A DNA stretch of 64,000 nt from Sneathiella chinensis (GTDB lineage: Bacteria > Pseudomonadota > Alphaproteobacteria > Sneathiellales > Sneathiellaceae): positions 930,001 through 994,000 of the forward strand of contig NZ_VNWN01000002.1 of NCBI RefSeq assembly GCF_012720115.1, in the 5' to 3' direction. The position numbers and the translations under genes were made by a program. Shown one piece after another: positions 57,149-64,000 of this stretch (position 1 is its first letter; each line of letters begins with the position of its first letter). The notes beneath the pieces were generated by a model. It saw only the letters and a program-made list of their open reading frames with translations, ran no database searches and was not told the origin of the DNA.

Positions 57149-57877
57149 CTATGTTCCATTGGCTTGGGAAAGCTCGTTGATCAGCTTCCGTTCCACCCCA
57201 GACTCTTCCAGGTCCCTGAGCAACTCGTGAAGATAGCTGTCGACCACGTTGATTTCGTCAAGATGGGCCACGGTGTTTTCAAGATATTGCCGGCAGGAGC
57301 CAAGATAGCCTTCACCCCGGGCGATGCGCTGGAGCGTTTCTTCCCGGCTCATCTGCTGGACGTAGCGGGGATGGTCCCGGTTGACCACAAAGGTCATGCC
57401 CGTGAACATGTGCCCGTCCGACTGGAGGCGGCACCATTTCGGCTTATAGGCCCCGGTCAGCATCTCCCGCATCCAGAGGATCGTTGTCTCGCTTTCCACC
57501 AGTTCTTCCGGGATATAGAAGGCCCGCCCGTTGCAGGAGCCCCCGGTATCGAGGGCCAGCATCAATCCCGGCTTGTCCGGGCTGCCCCGTCCCATGGTGA
57601 GGGACAGGCAGAACCGCCGGCGATAGCCAAAAAGGCGGGCAGGGCGGGACTGTTCGAACTCGAACGCCGGGTTCCAGAGAAGCGAGCCATAGCCGAACAC
57701 CCAAAGGCCCTGTTGCTTACCCTGCCGGTCTTGAGGGTGCTTTTCTTTCTGCCCAAGAAATTGCAGCCTGTTTTCTGCCCTTTCTTCATGGGTGAGGGCG
57801 TGATAAGGGCCGTGCTTTCGGGCCTCGGCGATAATTTGATCAATGCGTTGAGGGGTGAAATCCTCTCGTTTCAGCAT
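57149..57877 (-). CDS. chaC: ChaC-type glutathione-specific gamma-glutamylcyclotransferase
   Basis: 242 residues. The substrate loop is VFGYGSLLWNP (60-70) and the likely catalytic glutamate is E124 or E125 in FYIPEELVESE. The C-terminal GEGYLGSCRQYLENTVAHL also fits. It cleaves glutathione to 5-oxoproline and Cys-Gly in the cytoplasm. An N-terminal extension of about 50 residues is charged. It is the first ordinary gene after the AT-rich segment, ending 185 bp from the HEPN gene, and returns to the normal GC-rich composition. Confidence 0.93.
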   Translation of the reverse strand: MLKREDFTPQRIDQIIAEARKHGPYHALTHEERAENRLQFLGQKEKHPQDRQGKQQGLWVFGYGSLLWNPAFEFEQSRPARLFGYRRRFCLSLTMGRGSPDKPGLMLALDTGGSCNGRAFYIPEELVESETTILWMREMLTGAYKPKWCRLQSDGHMFTGMTFVVNRDHPRYVQQMSREETLQRIARGEGYLGSCRQYLENTVAHLDEINVVDSYLHELLRDLEESGVERKLINELSQANGT

Positions 57878-57955
57878 GGTGTTCCTGTTCTTGTGCGTGC
57901 TTTTTCATTATTGAACCCGGTTATGGTACGGTAGCTTTTAATTTAGGGTCAAGGC

Positions 57956-58453
57956 GTGAGAGGTCTATTTTCGAGTATGCTTAAATTCCTGTTGAAAGGG
58001 GTGCGCCGGTTGCCGATCGAGTTTGGTGACCTGGAAAAACCGCGCACACCGAACAGTTTTCTGATGGCACCGGAGGGAGTATGCCATAAGGCCGTACCCG
58101 ATGCAGGGAGCCCGGCCTTTCCTGTGCCCGTAGAGACCCTGCGGGAGGTCTTCAAAGTGGTGGCGCTGTCGCACCCACGGGTGGAGGCCTTGCCGGAGAA
58201 CCTTCCAGAGAACTTCCCGGAAAGTCTGCCGGATAATCCGCCAGGCGAAGTGCCGCTTCAGGATGAATATGTGCAATATTCGAAAGGGATCGGCTTTCCC
58301 GATACGATTACCGTCCGGTTCTTACCGGCGGGAGAGGGCGGCTCCACCCTTGCGGTGTTCAGCCGGGCCCATTACGGCATTCGCGATTTCGGGGTGAACC
58401 GCAATCGGGTGCTGTTGTGGATCGAAGAGCTGCGGAACAGGCTTAAAGCGTGA
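57956..58453 (+). CDS. DUF1499 domain protein
   Basis: 165 residues. The DUF1499 signature is the C-terminal ITVRFLPAGEG and STLAVFSRAHYG, then DFGVNRNRVLLWIEEL (about 108-160). A proline-rich run of PEN-type repeats (about 79-100, ENLPENFPESLPDNPP) interrupts the domain. Function of the family is unknown. I chose the GTG at 57956, with AGGG 7 nt upstream; an ATG seven codons later is possible. It is divergent from chaC, and its 3' end overlaps that of the convergent sulfotransferase gene by 11 nt. Confidence 0.83.
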   Translation: MRGLFSSMLKFLLKGVRRLPIEFGDLEKPRTPNSFLMAPEGVCHKAVPDAGSPAFPVPVETLREVFKVVALSHPRVEALPENLPENFPESLPDNPPGEVPLQDEYVQYSKGIGFPDTITVRFLPAGEGGSTLAVFSRAHYGIRDFGVNRNRVLLWIEELRNRLKA

Positions 58454-59186
58454 TCTTGCGCGCTTTCATGGCTTCATAGCTGGGCCGCAACTGGTCCGCC
58501 AGTTTTTCGAGGGCGGGGGGTAACTCAACCTCTCGCGGGGTATATTTCTGGAACCCGGTCGAGGCCTCGACAGCGCCGTACCAGTGCTTGCCCCAGACGC
58601 CGTCGGCGGGATGGGGGCCGGACGGCCACTCCAGCATGGCCTCATCGAAGGGGAGCCCGCATTCCTGACACAGCAATTCCAGCATTTCACGGGGCTGGCG
58701 AAGGATATCCTCCCCCTCCACCACAACAACGGGGTTGGGGCTGTGGGCCGCGAAATAGGTGTAAAGTTCGACCTGCCGCTCAAATCCGGTGGCATCGGCG
58801 GAAACCTGATCCCACTTGGCGGCGAAGGAGGCAATGACCAGCCGCGGGTCCCGAAGCAGGAAACAATGGGTATGATGGGCGAGGGCCGACAGGTCGATTT
58901 CATCCAGCATATGTTGTGACATATGTTTGATGTAGAGGAGCGTTTTCCCATCCGAAAGGGGACCGTTCAGCGTGTCGGTTACCGTCTGCCAGCGGGTTGG
59001 CTGGCTGGCGATCACGGCTTCCTTCATGGGATGATCAAGGCCCGTTTTCTTCAGGTACCAGGCGTAATAGGGTTCATCAACCGGCAGGCAATCGGAACGG
59101 TTGCCGAAGGACCGCATCATGGCGGTGGAGATATTTCGGGGCCCGGACCACATGGACAGGCGCGTTTCGGGAAAGGTTTCTGTCAT
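58443..59186 (-). CDS. Sulfotransferase-like domain protein
   Basis: 247 residues. The N-terminal RLSMWSGPRNISTAMMRSFGNR (9-30) resembles the PAPS 5'-phosphosulfate loop of the sulfotransferase fold, and HCFLLRDPRLVIASFAAKW (about 107-125) resembles the 3'-phosphate-binding region. These proteins are common in bacteria, but their substrates are mostly unknown. It follows the acyl-CoA dehydrogenase gene by 54 bp on the same strand, so the two may be co-transcribed. Confidence 0.82.
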   Translation of the reverse strand: MTETFPETRLSMWSGPRNISTAMMRSFGNRSDCLPVDEPYYAWYLKKTGLDHPMKEAVIASQPTRWQTVTDTLNGPLSDGKTLLYIKHMSQHMLDEIDLSALAHHTHCFLLRDPRLVIASFAAKWDQVSADATGFERQVELYTYFAAHSPNPVVVVEGEDILRQPREMLELLCQECGLPFDEAMLEWPSGPHPADGVWGKHWYGAVEASTGFQKYTPREVELPPALEKLADQLRPSYEAMKARKITL

Positions 59187-59240
59187 GGCAAGGTCCCTGA
59201 TGGGCGGGGCAGCCTTTTGGAACTGCCCCGGTTCGTCGGA

Positions 59241-60446
59241 TCAAAGGCCAAGGATCAGTTTGGCCATGATGTTACGCTGGATCTCGTTCGATCCACCATA
59301 GATGGACACCTTGCGGGCGTTGAAGTAGCGGGGCGCCACGCCGCTGGCGTAATCGGCACCCACCGGTTCTTCATTCTGGCCCGGACGCAGGGGCAGGAAA
59401 GGCACCGCCGTAGTGCCTACGGCCTCAAGGGCCAGTTCCACAACCGCCTGATAGAGGTCCGTCCCCCGGCATTTCATCAGGGACGAGGCCGGGCCCATAT
59501 TCTGGCCGGACCCCAGTTTGCTGAGAATGCGAAGTTCGGTCATCTCAAGCGCTTGAACCTCGACTTCCAGCTTGGCCAGTTTCTGGCGGAAGTCCGGGTT
59601 TTCGATGACGGGACTGTTGCCGTCGGTTTCGCTGAACGCGATGGTGCGGATTTTCTCCACACCCCGTTTCAACCGGCCCGCATAGGCGTTGCCCCGCTCA
59701 AATTCGAGCAGGTACTTGGCGTAGGTCCATCCCTGATTGACCTCGCCAATCAGGTTTTCCTTAGGCACCTTCACATCATCGAAGAACACCTGATTGACCT
59801 CCTGCATGCCGGAGACCGGCAGGTCCAGGGTCTGGATCGGGTCGATCTTGATACCGGGGGTCTTCATATCGATCAGCAGGAAGGAAATGCCTTCCTGTCG
59901 CTTGCCCTCGGTCGAGGTGCGGACCAGACAGAAAATCCAGTCAGCATACTGGGCGAGGGTGGTCCAGATCTTGGAGCCGTTGCAGAGGAAATGATCGCCC
60001 TTGTCCTCGGCCTTCATCTGGAGCGAGGCAAGGTCGGAGCCGGAACCCGGTTCGGAATATCCCTGACACCACCAGTCCTCGTTCGAGAGGATGCGGGGCA
60101 GGAAGCGCTTTTTCTGTTCCTCGTTGCCAAACTTCATAATGACCGGGGCGCACATTTTCAGGCCGAAGGGCATGATCCCGGGTGCATTGGCGTTGGCCAT
60201 TTCGGTTTCGAAGATATATTTCTGGGTGGGGGTCCAGCCCGGCCCACCATATTCAACCGGCCAGTCGGTCGCCAGCCATCCTTTTTTCGCCAATGCGTTC
60301 TGCCATTTGACATGGTCTTCCTTGGGCAGATAGCTGTTGCGGTTCGTAGCCATCTTCCCGCGCAGGTCGTCGTCAAAATTCTCGCTGATGAAATCAACCA
60401 CTTCCTGACGGAATTCTGCATCAGTTTTTGTGAATGAAAGGTCCAT
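59241..60446 (-). CDS. Acyl-CoA dehydrogenase
   Basis: 401 residues. The FAD and substrate region shows WWCQGYSEPGSGSDLASLQ and GSKIWTTLAQYADW; the C-terminus ends with the FAD-contacting KVSIYGGSNEIQRNIMAK. It belongs to the group active on medium or unusual acyl-CoAs, related to FadE17-type enzymes, but substrate cannot be read. Electrons go to ETF and then to ETF-QO (49209). The ATG at 60446 follows GGGAG; the frame extends 25 codons upstream without family homology. Confidence 0.92.
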   Translation of the reverse strand: MDLSFTKTDAEFRQEVVDFISENFDDDLRGKMATNRNSYLPKEDHVKWQNALAKKGWLATDWPVEYGGPGWTPTQKYIFETEMANANAPGIMPFGLKMCAPVIMKFGNEEQKKRFLPRILSNEDWWCQGYSEPGSGSDLASLQMKAEDKGDHFLCNGSKIWTTLAQYADWIFCLVRTSTEGKRQEGISFLLIDMKTPGIKIDPIQTLDLPVSGMQEVNQVFFDDVKVPKENLIGEVNQGWTYAKYLLEFERGNAYAGRLKRGVEKIRTIAFSETDGNSPVIENPDFRQKLAKLEVEVQALEMTELRILSKLGSGQNMGPASSLMKCRGTDLYQAVVELALEAVGTTAVPFLPLRPGQNEEPVGADYASGVAPRYFNARKVSIYGGSNEIQRNIMAKLILGL

Positions 60447-60567
60447 ATCTCCCTCGCTTTTTTTTCGCTTTTTATAGGCTGGTCTACACCTCCCTGAGAT
60501 AGTAGCATCAACCCCGGACATTTTCGGATGTACATTATCATAATCTCATCACGACACTGGAGCAAAA

Positions 60568-60963
60568 ATGAAAAAAACAGTCAAACAGTTGGTCGCGGAA
60601 GCAAATTCACGCATTGAAACCCTTTCCGTTGAGCAGGCGATCGGCCTGCATGGTACGGATGGTGTGACTTTTGTTGACATTCGTGATGTTCGGGAGCTGG
60701 AGCGGGACGGTCAGGTTCCCGGTGCCGTTCATGCGCCGCGCGGGATGCTGGAATTCTGGGTGGACCCGGAAAGCCCTTATCACCGGGACGTGTTCGCCAG
60801 CGGAAACCGCTTTGTCTTTTTCTGTGCCGCCGGTTGGCGCAGTGCCCTTGCAACGGATGCGGTTCGCAATATGGGGCTTGAAAATATCTGCCATATCGAT
60901 GGCGGGTTTGGTGCCTGGAAAAAAGCGGGCGGCCCGGTCGAAGAAAGAAAACCCAAGGGCTGA
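60568..60963 (+). CDS. Single-domain rhodanese-like protein
   Basis: 131 residues. The active cysteine is C86 in the loop FFCAAGWRSA (84-93), with VDIRDVRELERDG (36-48) before it and GLENICHIDGGFGAWKKAGGPV after. It would transfer sulfane sulfur in the cytoplasm. It is divergent from the acyl-CoA dehydrogenase gene and ends at a strong terminator shared with the AsmA gene. Confidence 0.92.
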   Translation: MKKTVKQLVAEANSRIETLSVEQAIGLHGTDGVTFVDIRDVRELERDGQVPGAVHAPRGMLEFWVDPESPYHRDVFASGNRFVFFCAAGWRSALATDAVRNMGLENICHIDGGFGAWKKAGGPVEERKPKG

Positions 60964-60982
60964 CATTCCAGATAACGACACT

Positions 60983-61015
60983 AAAAAAGGGCAGCAACCG
61001 CTGCCCTTTTTGTTT
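60983..61015. terminator. Bidirectional terminator between the rhodanese and AsmA genes
   Basis: AAAAAGGGCAGC at 60984-60995 pairs with GCTGCCCTTTTT at 61000-61011 around an AACC loop. Confidence 0.92.
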
Positions 61016-61029
61016 GGCCTGTGGCCGGA

Positions 61030-63024
61030 TCAGTTCTTGGAGCCACCAAGGAAACCGCCCAGGCCCTTTTTCAGGGTGTCCTTGACAGCATCGCCGCCGC
61101 CCTTGCCAAGATCCTCCAGCGTTTTCTTGCCGGAGCCTTCCAGCGTATCTTTCAGTTTGGAAGGATCGGCAACATTTTTGAGGGCGCCCGCAAGGTCCGG
61201 TGCGAATTTGGGATCGTCCCAACCGCCGGTGATCTTGATGGGAACCATGATGCCGCCAGCCTGTCCGCCGCCCTGACCTTCTGAACTGGCGACCAGTTTC
61301 GGCTCCAGACGATAGTCAAGGGTTTGCGGCGGCATGTTGACCGTTCCGGACCCTGTCAGGCGGATGAAGGGGTTCTTCATCAACAGGTCGGAGTTGGTGA
61401 GCAGGCCGTTCTTGATGTCGAAGGTGCCGGAAAGTTCAGCGAAGTCGGTTTTCTGTTCGTCGCCGCTGCCCTGGAAGGCGTTGGTTACATTCCGGGCCAT
61501 GGCCGCAAGGTTGATACCCTTGATGGCGCCGTCTTCAAACAGGATCCGGCCATTGCCGTTCAGCTTTTCAACCATCTGTTTCTGGGAATTCCCGGTGGCC
61601 GCCAGATCGAACTGGATCAGGCCGGTGCCTTCAAGGCGATCGAAATCCGCCGCATCGGTCAGCAAGGGGTTCAGGCTGATCCCTTCCATGGTGAAGGATT
61701 TCTTGATGGACGGGGTTTTTCCGGACGCGTTCAGGACAACCTGACCACGGCCCACACCTTCATACAGGTTCAGTTCCTTGAGCTCTGCATTCAGTACACC
61801 GTTTTTCAGAACCGTGGACAGGGCGCTTTTACCGATCTTGATTTCCTGCACCAGAATTTTGCCGACGGTAAGGTCAAATTTGGCGTTGGCGGCTTTCAGG
61901 CCGGAAAAATCAAACGGGGTATCATCCCATTTCTGGCCGTCTGCTTTTGCCGGGGTTGCCTTGGTATCGGCTTTTTCGCCTTGATCTTCCGGCAGGTACG
62001 GATTGACATCCAGTTCCGGAATATCGAGACGCCCTTCAAGCGAGGGAACCTTGCCGGCAAGGCTGACCTTGAAGTCGCCGTCCGCAGTGATCTTGTCGAA
62101 GGCAATCTTTGAGTTGGTAAAGGTATAGAGAGTATCCTTTACGCCAACAGCGCCTTCAATTGTCAGGGTTTCAAACGTGCCGTCCCGGGCTTCGAGGGGC
62201 GCGCCGACCCAACCGGCCAGCGACTTGACGGACGGAACCTCAAGGTTTGTCTGGCCTGTCACTGCAATCGGGGTCAGGGTGGCAATTTCACCGTCAAATG
62301 TCAGGCGAAGCGGATTGCCGGACAGTTCGGCAGAGACAGACGTCGCCTTGTTTTCAAGAATGGCCCGGAGCTTGCCAACACTGGTCTTGATGTTGATGGT
62401 TTCGTTGTTCCAGTCGGCGCGACCTTCTGCGCTGAACGGCTGGTCCAGCCCCTTCAGGACGAGGGCCAGATTGACATTGTCCAGAACTTCGGCGGTGCCG
62501 GATGCCTGATCGGTATAGGAAATACGGGCGTTCTTAAGCTGGACGTCACCAAGGCTGAGATCGCTGATCCCGAGGGAGTCCGCACCGGAGGCAGCATCAT
62601 CAGCCTTGGCATCCTTTGCCGGTGCTTCTCCGCTGGCCGTATCAAAGACCCAGTTCTGTTTTCCGGTCTTGTCGACCTCAAGATTGACAACCAGTCCGTC
62701 GAGGACAAACTTGTCCACCTCGACCTGACCGCCAAGCAGGGGCAGCAGTTTCAATTCCACCGTCAGGGTGTTGATTTCCGCCATGTTGGGCTGGCTGCTG
62801 CTGGGGGCATTGGAAAAAGAAACCTTTGATGAGTTCAGGCCCAGAACCGGGAAAACACTGATCCCGAAATCTCCGTCAATGGCGAGGGTGCGCCCGGTGG
62901 CATCGTTGGTTGCGATGATCAGTTCTTCCTTGATCCGGTCTGCCGGCACAAGAAAGGGAATGGCAATTACTGCCGCGACCAGAAGGACGATCAGCCCCAA
63001 AAGTCCATAGAATATCTTTTTCAT
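61030..63024 (-). CDS. AsmA family protein
   Basis: 664 residues. One N-terminal membrane helix (about 3-24) is followed by the AsmA N-terminal domain (VPADRIKEELIIATNDATGRTLAIDGDF) and a large beta-rich periplasmic part. The C-terminal AsmA domain carries the LDYRLEPKLVASSEG stretch and a glycine-rich end. Such proteins bridge the envelope and affect outer-membrane lipid traffic. The ATG at 63024 has GGGG 6 nt upstream; an in-frame extension upstream is not needed. Confidence 0.92.
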   Translation of the reverse strand: MKKIFYGLLGLIVLLVAAVIAIPFLVPADRIKEELIIATNDATGRTLAIDGDFGISVFPVLGLNSSKVSFSNAPSSSQPNMAEINTLTVELKLLPLLGGQVEVDKFVLDGLVVNLEVDKTGKQNWVFDTASGEAPAKDAKADDAASGADSLGISDLSLGDVQLKNARISYTDQASGTAEVLDNVNLALVLKGLDQPFSAEGRADWNNETINIKTSVGKLRAILENKATSVSAELSGNPLRLTFDGEIATLTPIAVTGQTNLEVPSVKSLAGWVGAPLEARDGTFETLTIEGAVGVKDTLYTFTNSKIAFDKITADGDFKVSLAGKVPSLEGRLDIPELDVNPYLPEDQGEKADTKATPAKADGQKWDDTPFDFSGLKAANAKFDLTVGKILVQEIKIGKSALSTVLKNGVLNAELKELNLYEGVGRGQVVLNASGKTPSIKKSFTMEGISLNPLLTDAADFDRLEGTGLIQFDLAATGNSQKQMVEKLNGNGRILFEDGAIKGINLAAMARNVTNAFQGSGDEQKTDFAELSGTFDIKNGLLTNSDLLMKNPFIRLTGSGTVNMPPQTLDYRLEPKLVASSEGQGGGQAGGIMVPIKITGGWDDPKFAPDLAGALKNVADPSKLKDTLEGSGKKTLEDLGKGGGDAVKDTLKKGLGGFLGGSKN

Positions 63025-63232
63025 TACAAGCCCCATCAAATGATTGAAAACGCCGCTCAAGGTTCTGGGGGGAAACATTTCGGAACGTCCCCTGAAGGCA
63101 CAGGACCGGCGTCTGAGTATACTGTTTCTACTCTTACACGAATTTGTGACTGAAAGAAGACCCGTTTACAATTAACTGGGGTTGGAAAGAGCCGGAATCA
63201 ACTCTTCTGGGGTCTTCTTCAGTCTTCTCTGC

Positions 63233-64000
63233 CTATTTGGATTTACTCACCATGTATAATCCGCAGAAGATGAGGGCAACCGCCCCCCAGACATACCATT
63301 GCAGGCTTTCCCCGAACAGGAAGAAGCCGAAGGCCATGGTTGTCAGGGTGATGAAATAGGAAATTTGGCTGAAATAGACGGGGCCAGCGATCCGCTGCAA
63401 TTCGAAATAGGCAATAAAGCCGATGAAGGACAGCAGGATACTGACCAGCAGAATTTTGTTGGCGGATGACCCGCTAAGGTCGGGTACATACAGGTTGTCG
63501 GTGAAATAGACGACCGGCAACAGCATCAGGGCCGTTGCCAGCAGCATCCCAGCCGCCAGCGGCAAGGAACCGGTACCCGGAGGCCAGTCGCGGGAGCGAT
63601 AGACATTCCCGCAGGCCAGAAACAGCGGCACGGTAAAGGCCAGCGCCACCCAGAGCGGCGGCGCCGCATCAAGGGCGTCCGTATTCCCAAGCAGAAGCGG
63701 TGTGACAATGATGATAAGGGCACCGATAAAGCCCAGCATCAGGCCAAAGATTTTCTTGGGAGCGGCCCGGTCCATGCCAAACAGCACGGCAAGGGCGAAG
63801 GTGGCAACCGGTGACAGCGGATAGGCAAGACCCGCCAGACCCGCCCCGATCTTTGAGGCGGCCATGAAGGACAGGGTTGTCGGAAAGGCATTCCCGAGAA
63901 TGCCGGCAATGACATAGTAGCGCAGATGACGCGGGGCAAGGCGGGGGCGCTGGCCCTTGAGGGAGGCCGTCAGCGCCAGCAACAATCCGGCCCCCAGCAT
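63233..64000 (-). CDS. EamA/DMT family transporter (5' end cut by window edge)
   Basis: 256 codons are visible, ending in about eight membrane helices and a short KSK tail; the family averages about 300 residues, so some 40-50 N-terminal residues lie beyond the window and the Met at 64000 is probably internal. The second EamA repeat (ANKILLVSILLSFIGFIAYFELQRIAGPVYFSQ) is intact, with the loop LFGESLQWYVWGA typical of these exporters. Substrate is unknown. Confidence 0.88.
   Translation of the reverse strand: MLGAGLLLALTASLKGQRPRLAPRHLRYYVIAGILGNAFPTTLSFMAASKIGAGLAGLAYPLSPVATFALAVLFGMDRAAPKKIFGLMLGFIGALIIIVTPLLLGNTDALDAAPPLWVALAFTVPLFLACGNVYRSRDWPPGTGSLPLAAGMLLATALMLLPVVYFTDNLYVPDLSGSSANKILLVSILLSFIGFIAYFELQRIAGPVYFSQISYFITLTTMAFGFFLFGESLQWYVWGAVALIFCGLYMVSKSK

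Noticed and set aside
57193-57201. A 9-bp match (CCACCCCAG) to the tRNA-Gln 3' end, as a possible attachment-site copy
   Set aside because: Too short, and it lies inside the conserved chaC coding sequence; true att duplications are usually 15 bp or longer.

Overview
The window is about 64 kb of a GC-rich alphaproteobacterial chromosome. Diagnostic traits are a CcrM-type GANTC methyltransferase, a separate F0 operon with paired b and b' subunits, a ctaCDBGE/SURF1 operon for an aa3 oxidase, the dciA-dsbA-smc order opposite mutY, an ETF:quinone oxidoreductase, split GcvPA/GcvPB, and a CheZ-like protein. These fit a free-living, motile, aerobic member of the Rhodospirillales or a related order; genus is not resolved.

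Layout. 1-4.7 kb (minus): the end of pmbA/tldE, a TauE/SafE permease, ubiD and ubiA. 4.8-7.1 kb (plus): rsmE and gshA. 7.1-8.6 kb (minus): tldD, the partner of pmbA. 9.05-20 kb (plus): the aa3 oxidase operon (ctaC, ctaD, ctaB, a 42-residue CoxF-like peptide, ctaG, ctaE, SURF1), then an M32 carboxypeptidase, thrC, an M16 peptidase and a GNAT acetyltransferase. Two FNR/FixK-type boxes sit upstream of ctaC. 20-28.4 kb: YqgE, a stand-alone DsbD-alpha domain, peroxiredoxin, rnhA, a CheZ homologue, thrB, ispH, a lipoprotein, and an Aer-like aerotaxis receptor split into two genes. 28.5-33.2 kb: glycine cleavage operon under a tandem glycine riboswitch. 33.4-36 kb (minus): F0 operon atpI-B-E-F'-F. 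36-45 kb: smc, dsbA, dciA, mutY, ccrM, rnhB and a radical SAM protein. 45-54.5 kb: PilZ, moaB, a lytic transglycosylase, a divergent uracil-DNA glycosylase, ETF-QO, a TPR lipoprotein, ispE and a lipoprotein with a degenerate hydrolase fold. 54.5-57.1 kb: tRNA-Gln followed by an AT-rich accessory segment with degenerate direct repeats and one large gene. 57.1-64 kb: chaC, DUF1499, a sulfotransferase-like protein, acyl-CoA dehydrogenase, rhodanese, AsmA and part of a DMT exporter.

Most of the window is core metabolism: quinone and heme supply, the terminal oxidase and the F0 motor together form an aerobic respiration theme, gshA and chaC make and degrade glutathione, and thrB and thrC finish threonine synthesis. 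The best candidate for a little-described system is the AT-rich gene at 55425-56963. Its C-terminal R-X4-H motif marks a HEPN ribonuclease domain behind a long N-terminal region, an architecture like the ApeA-type anti-phage proteins. Other points worth a look are the split Aer receptor, the FliM-like tail on CheZ, FNR boxes at the oxidase operon, a GANTC cluster before ccrM, and a G-quadruplex-forming hexanucleotide repeat.
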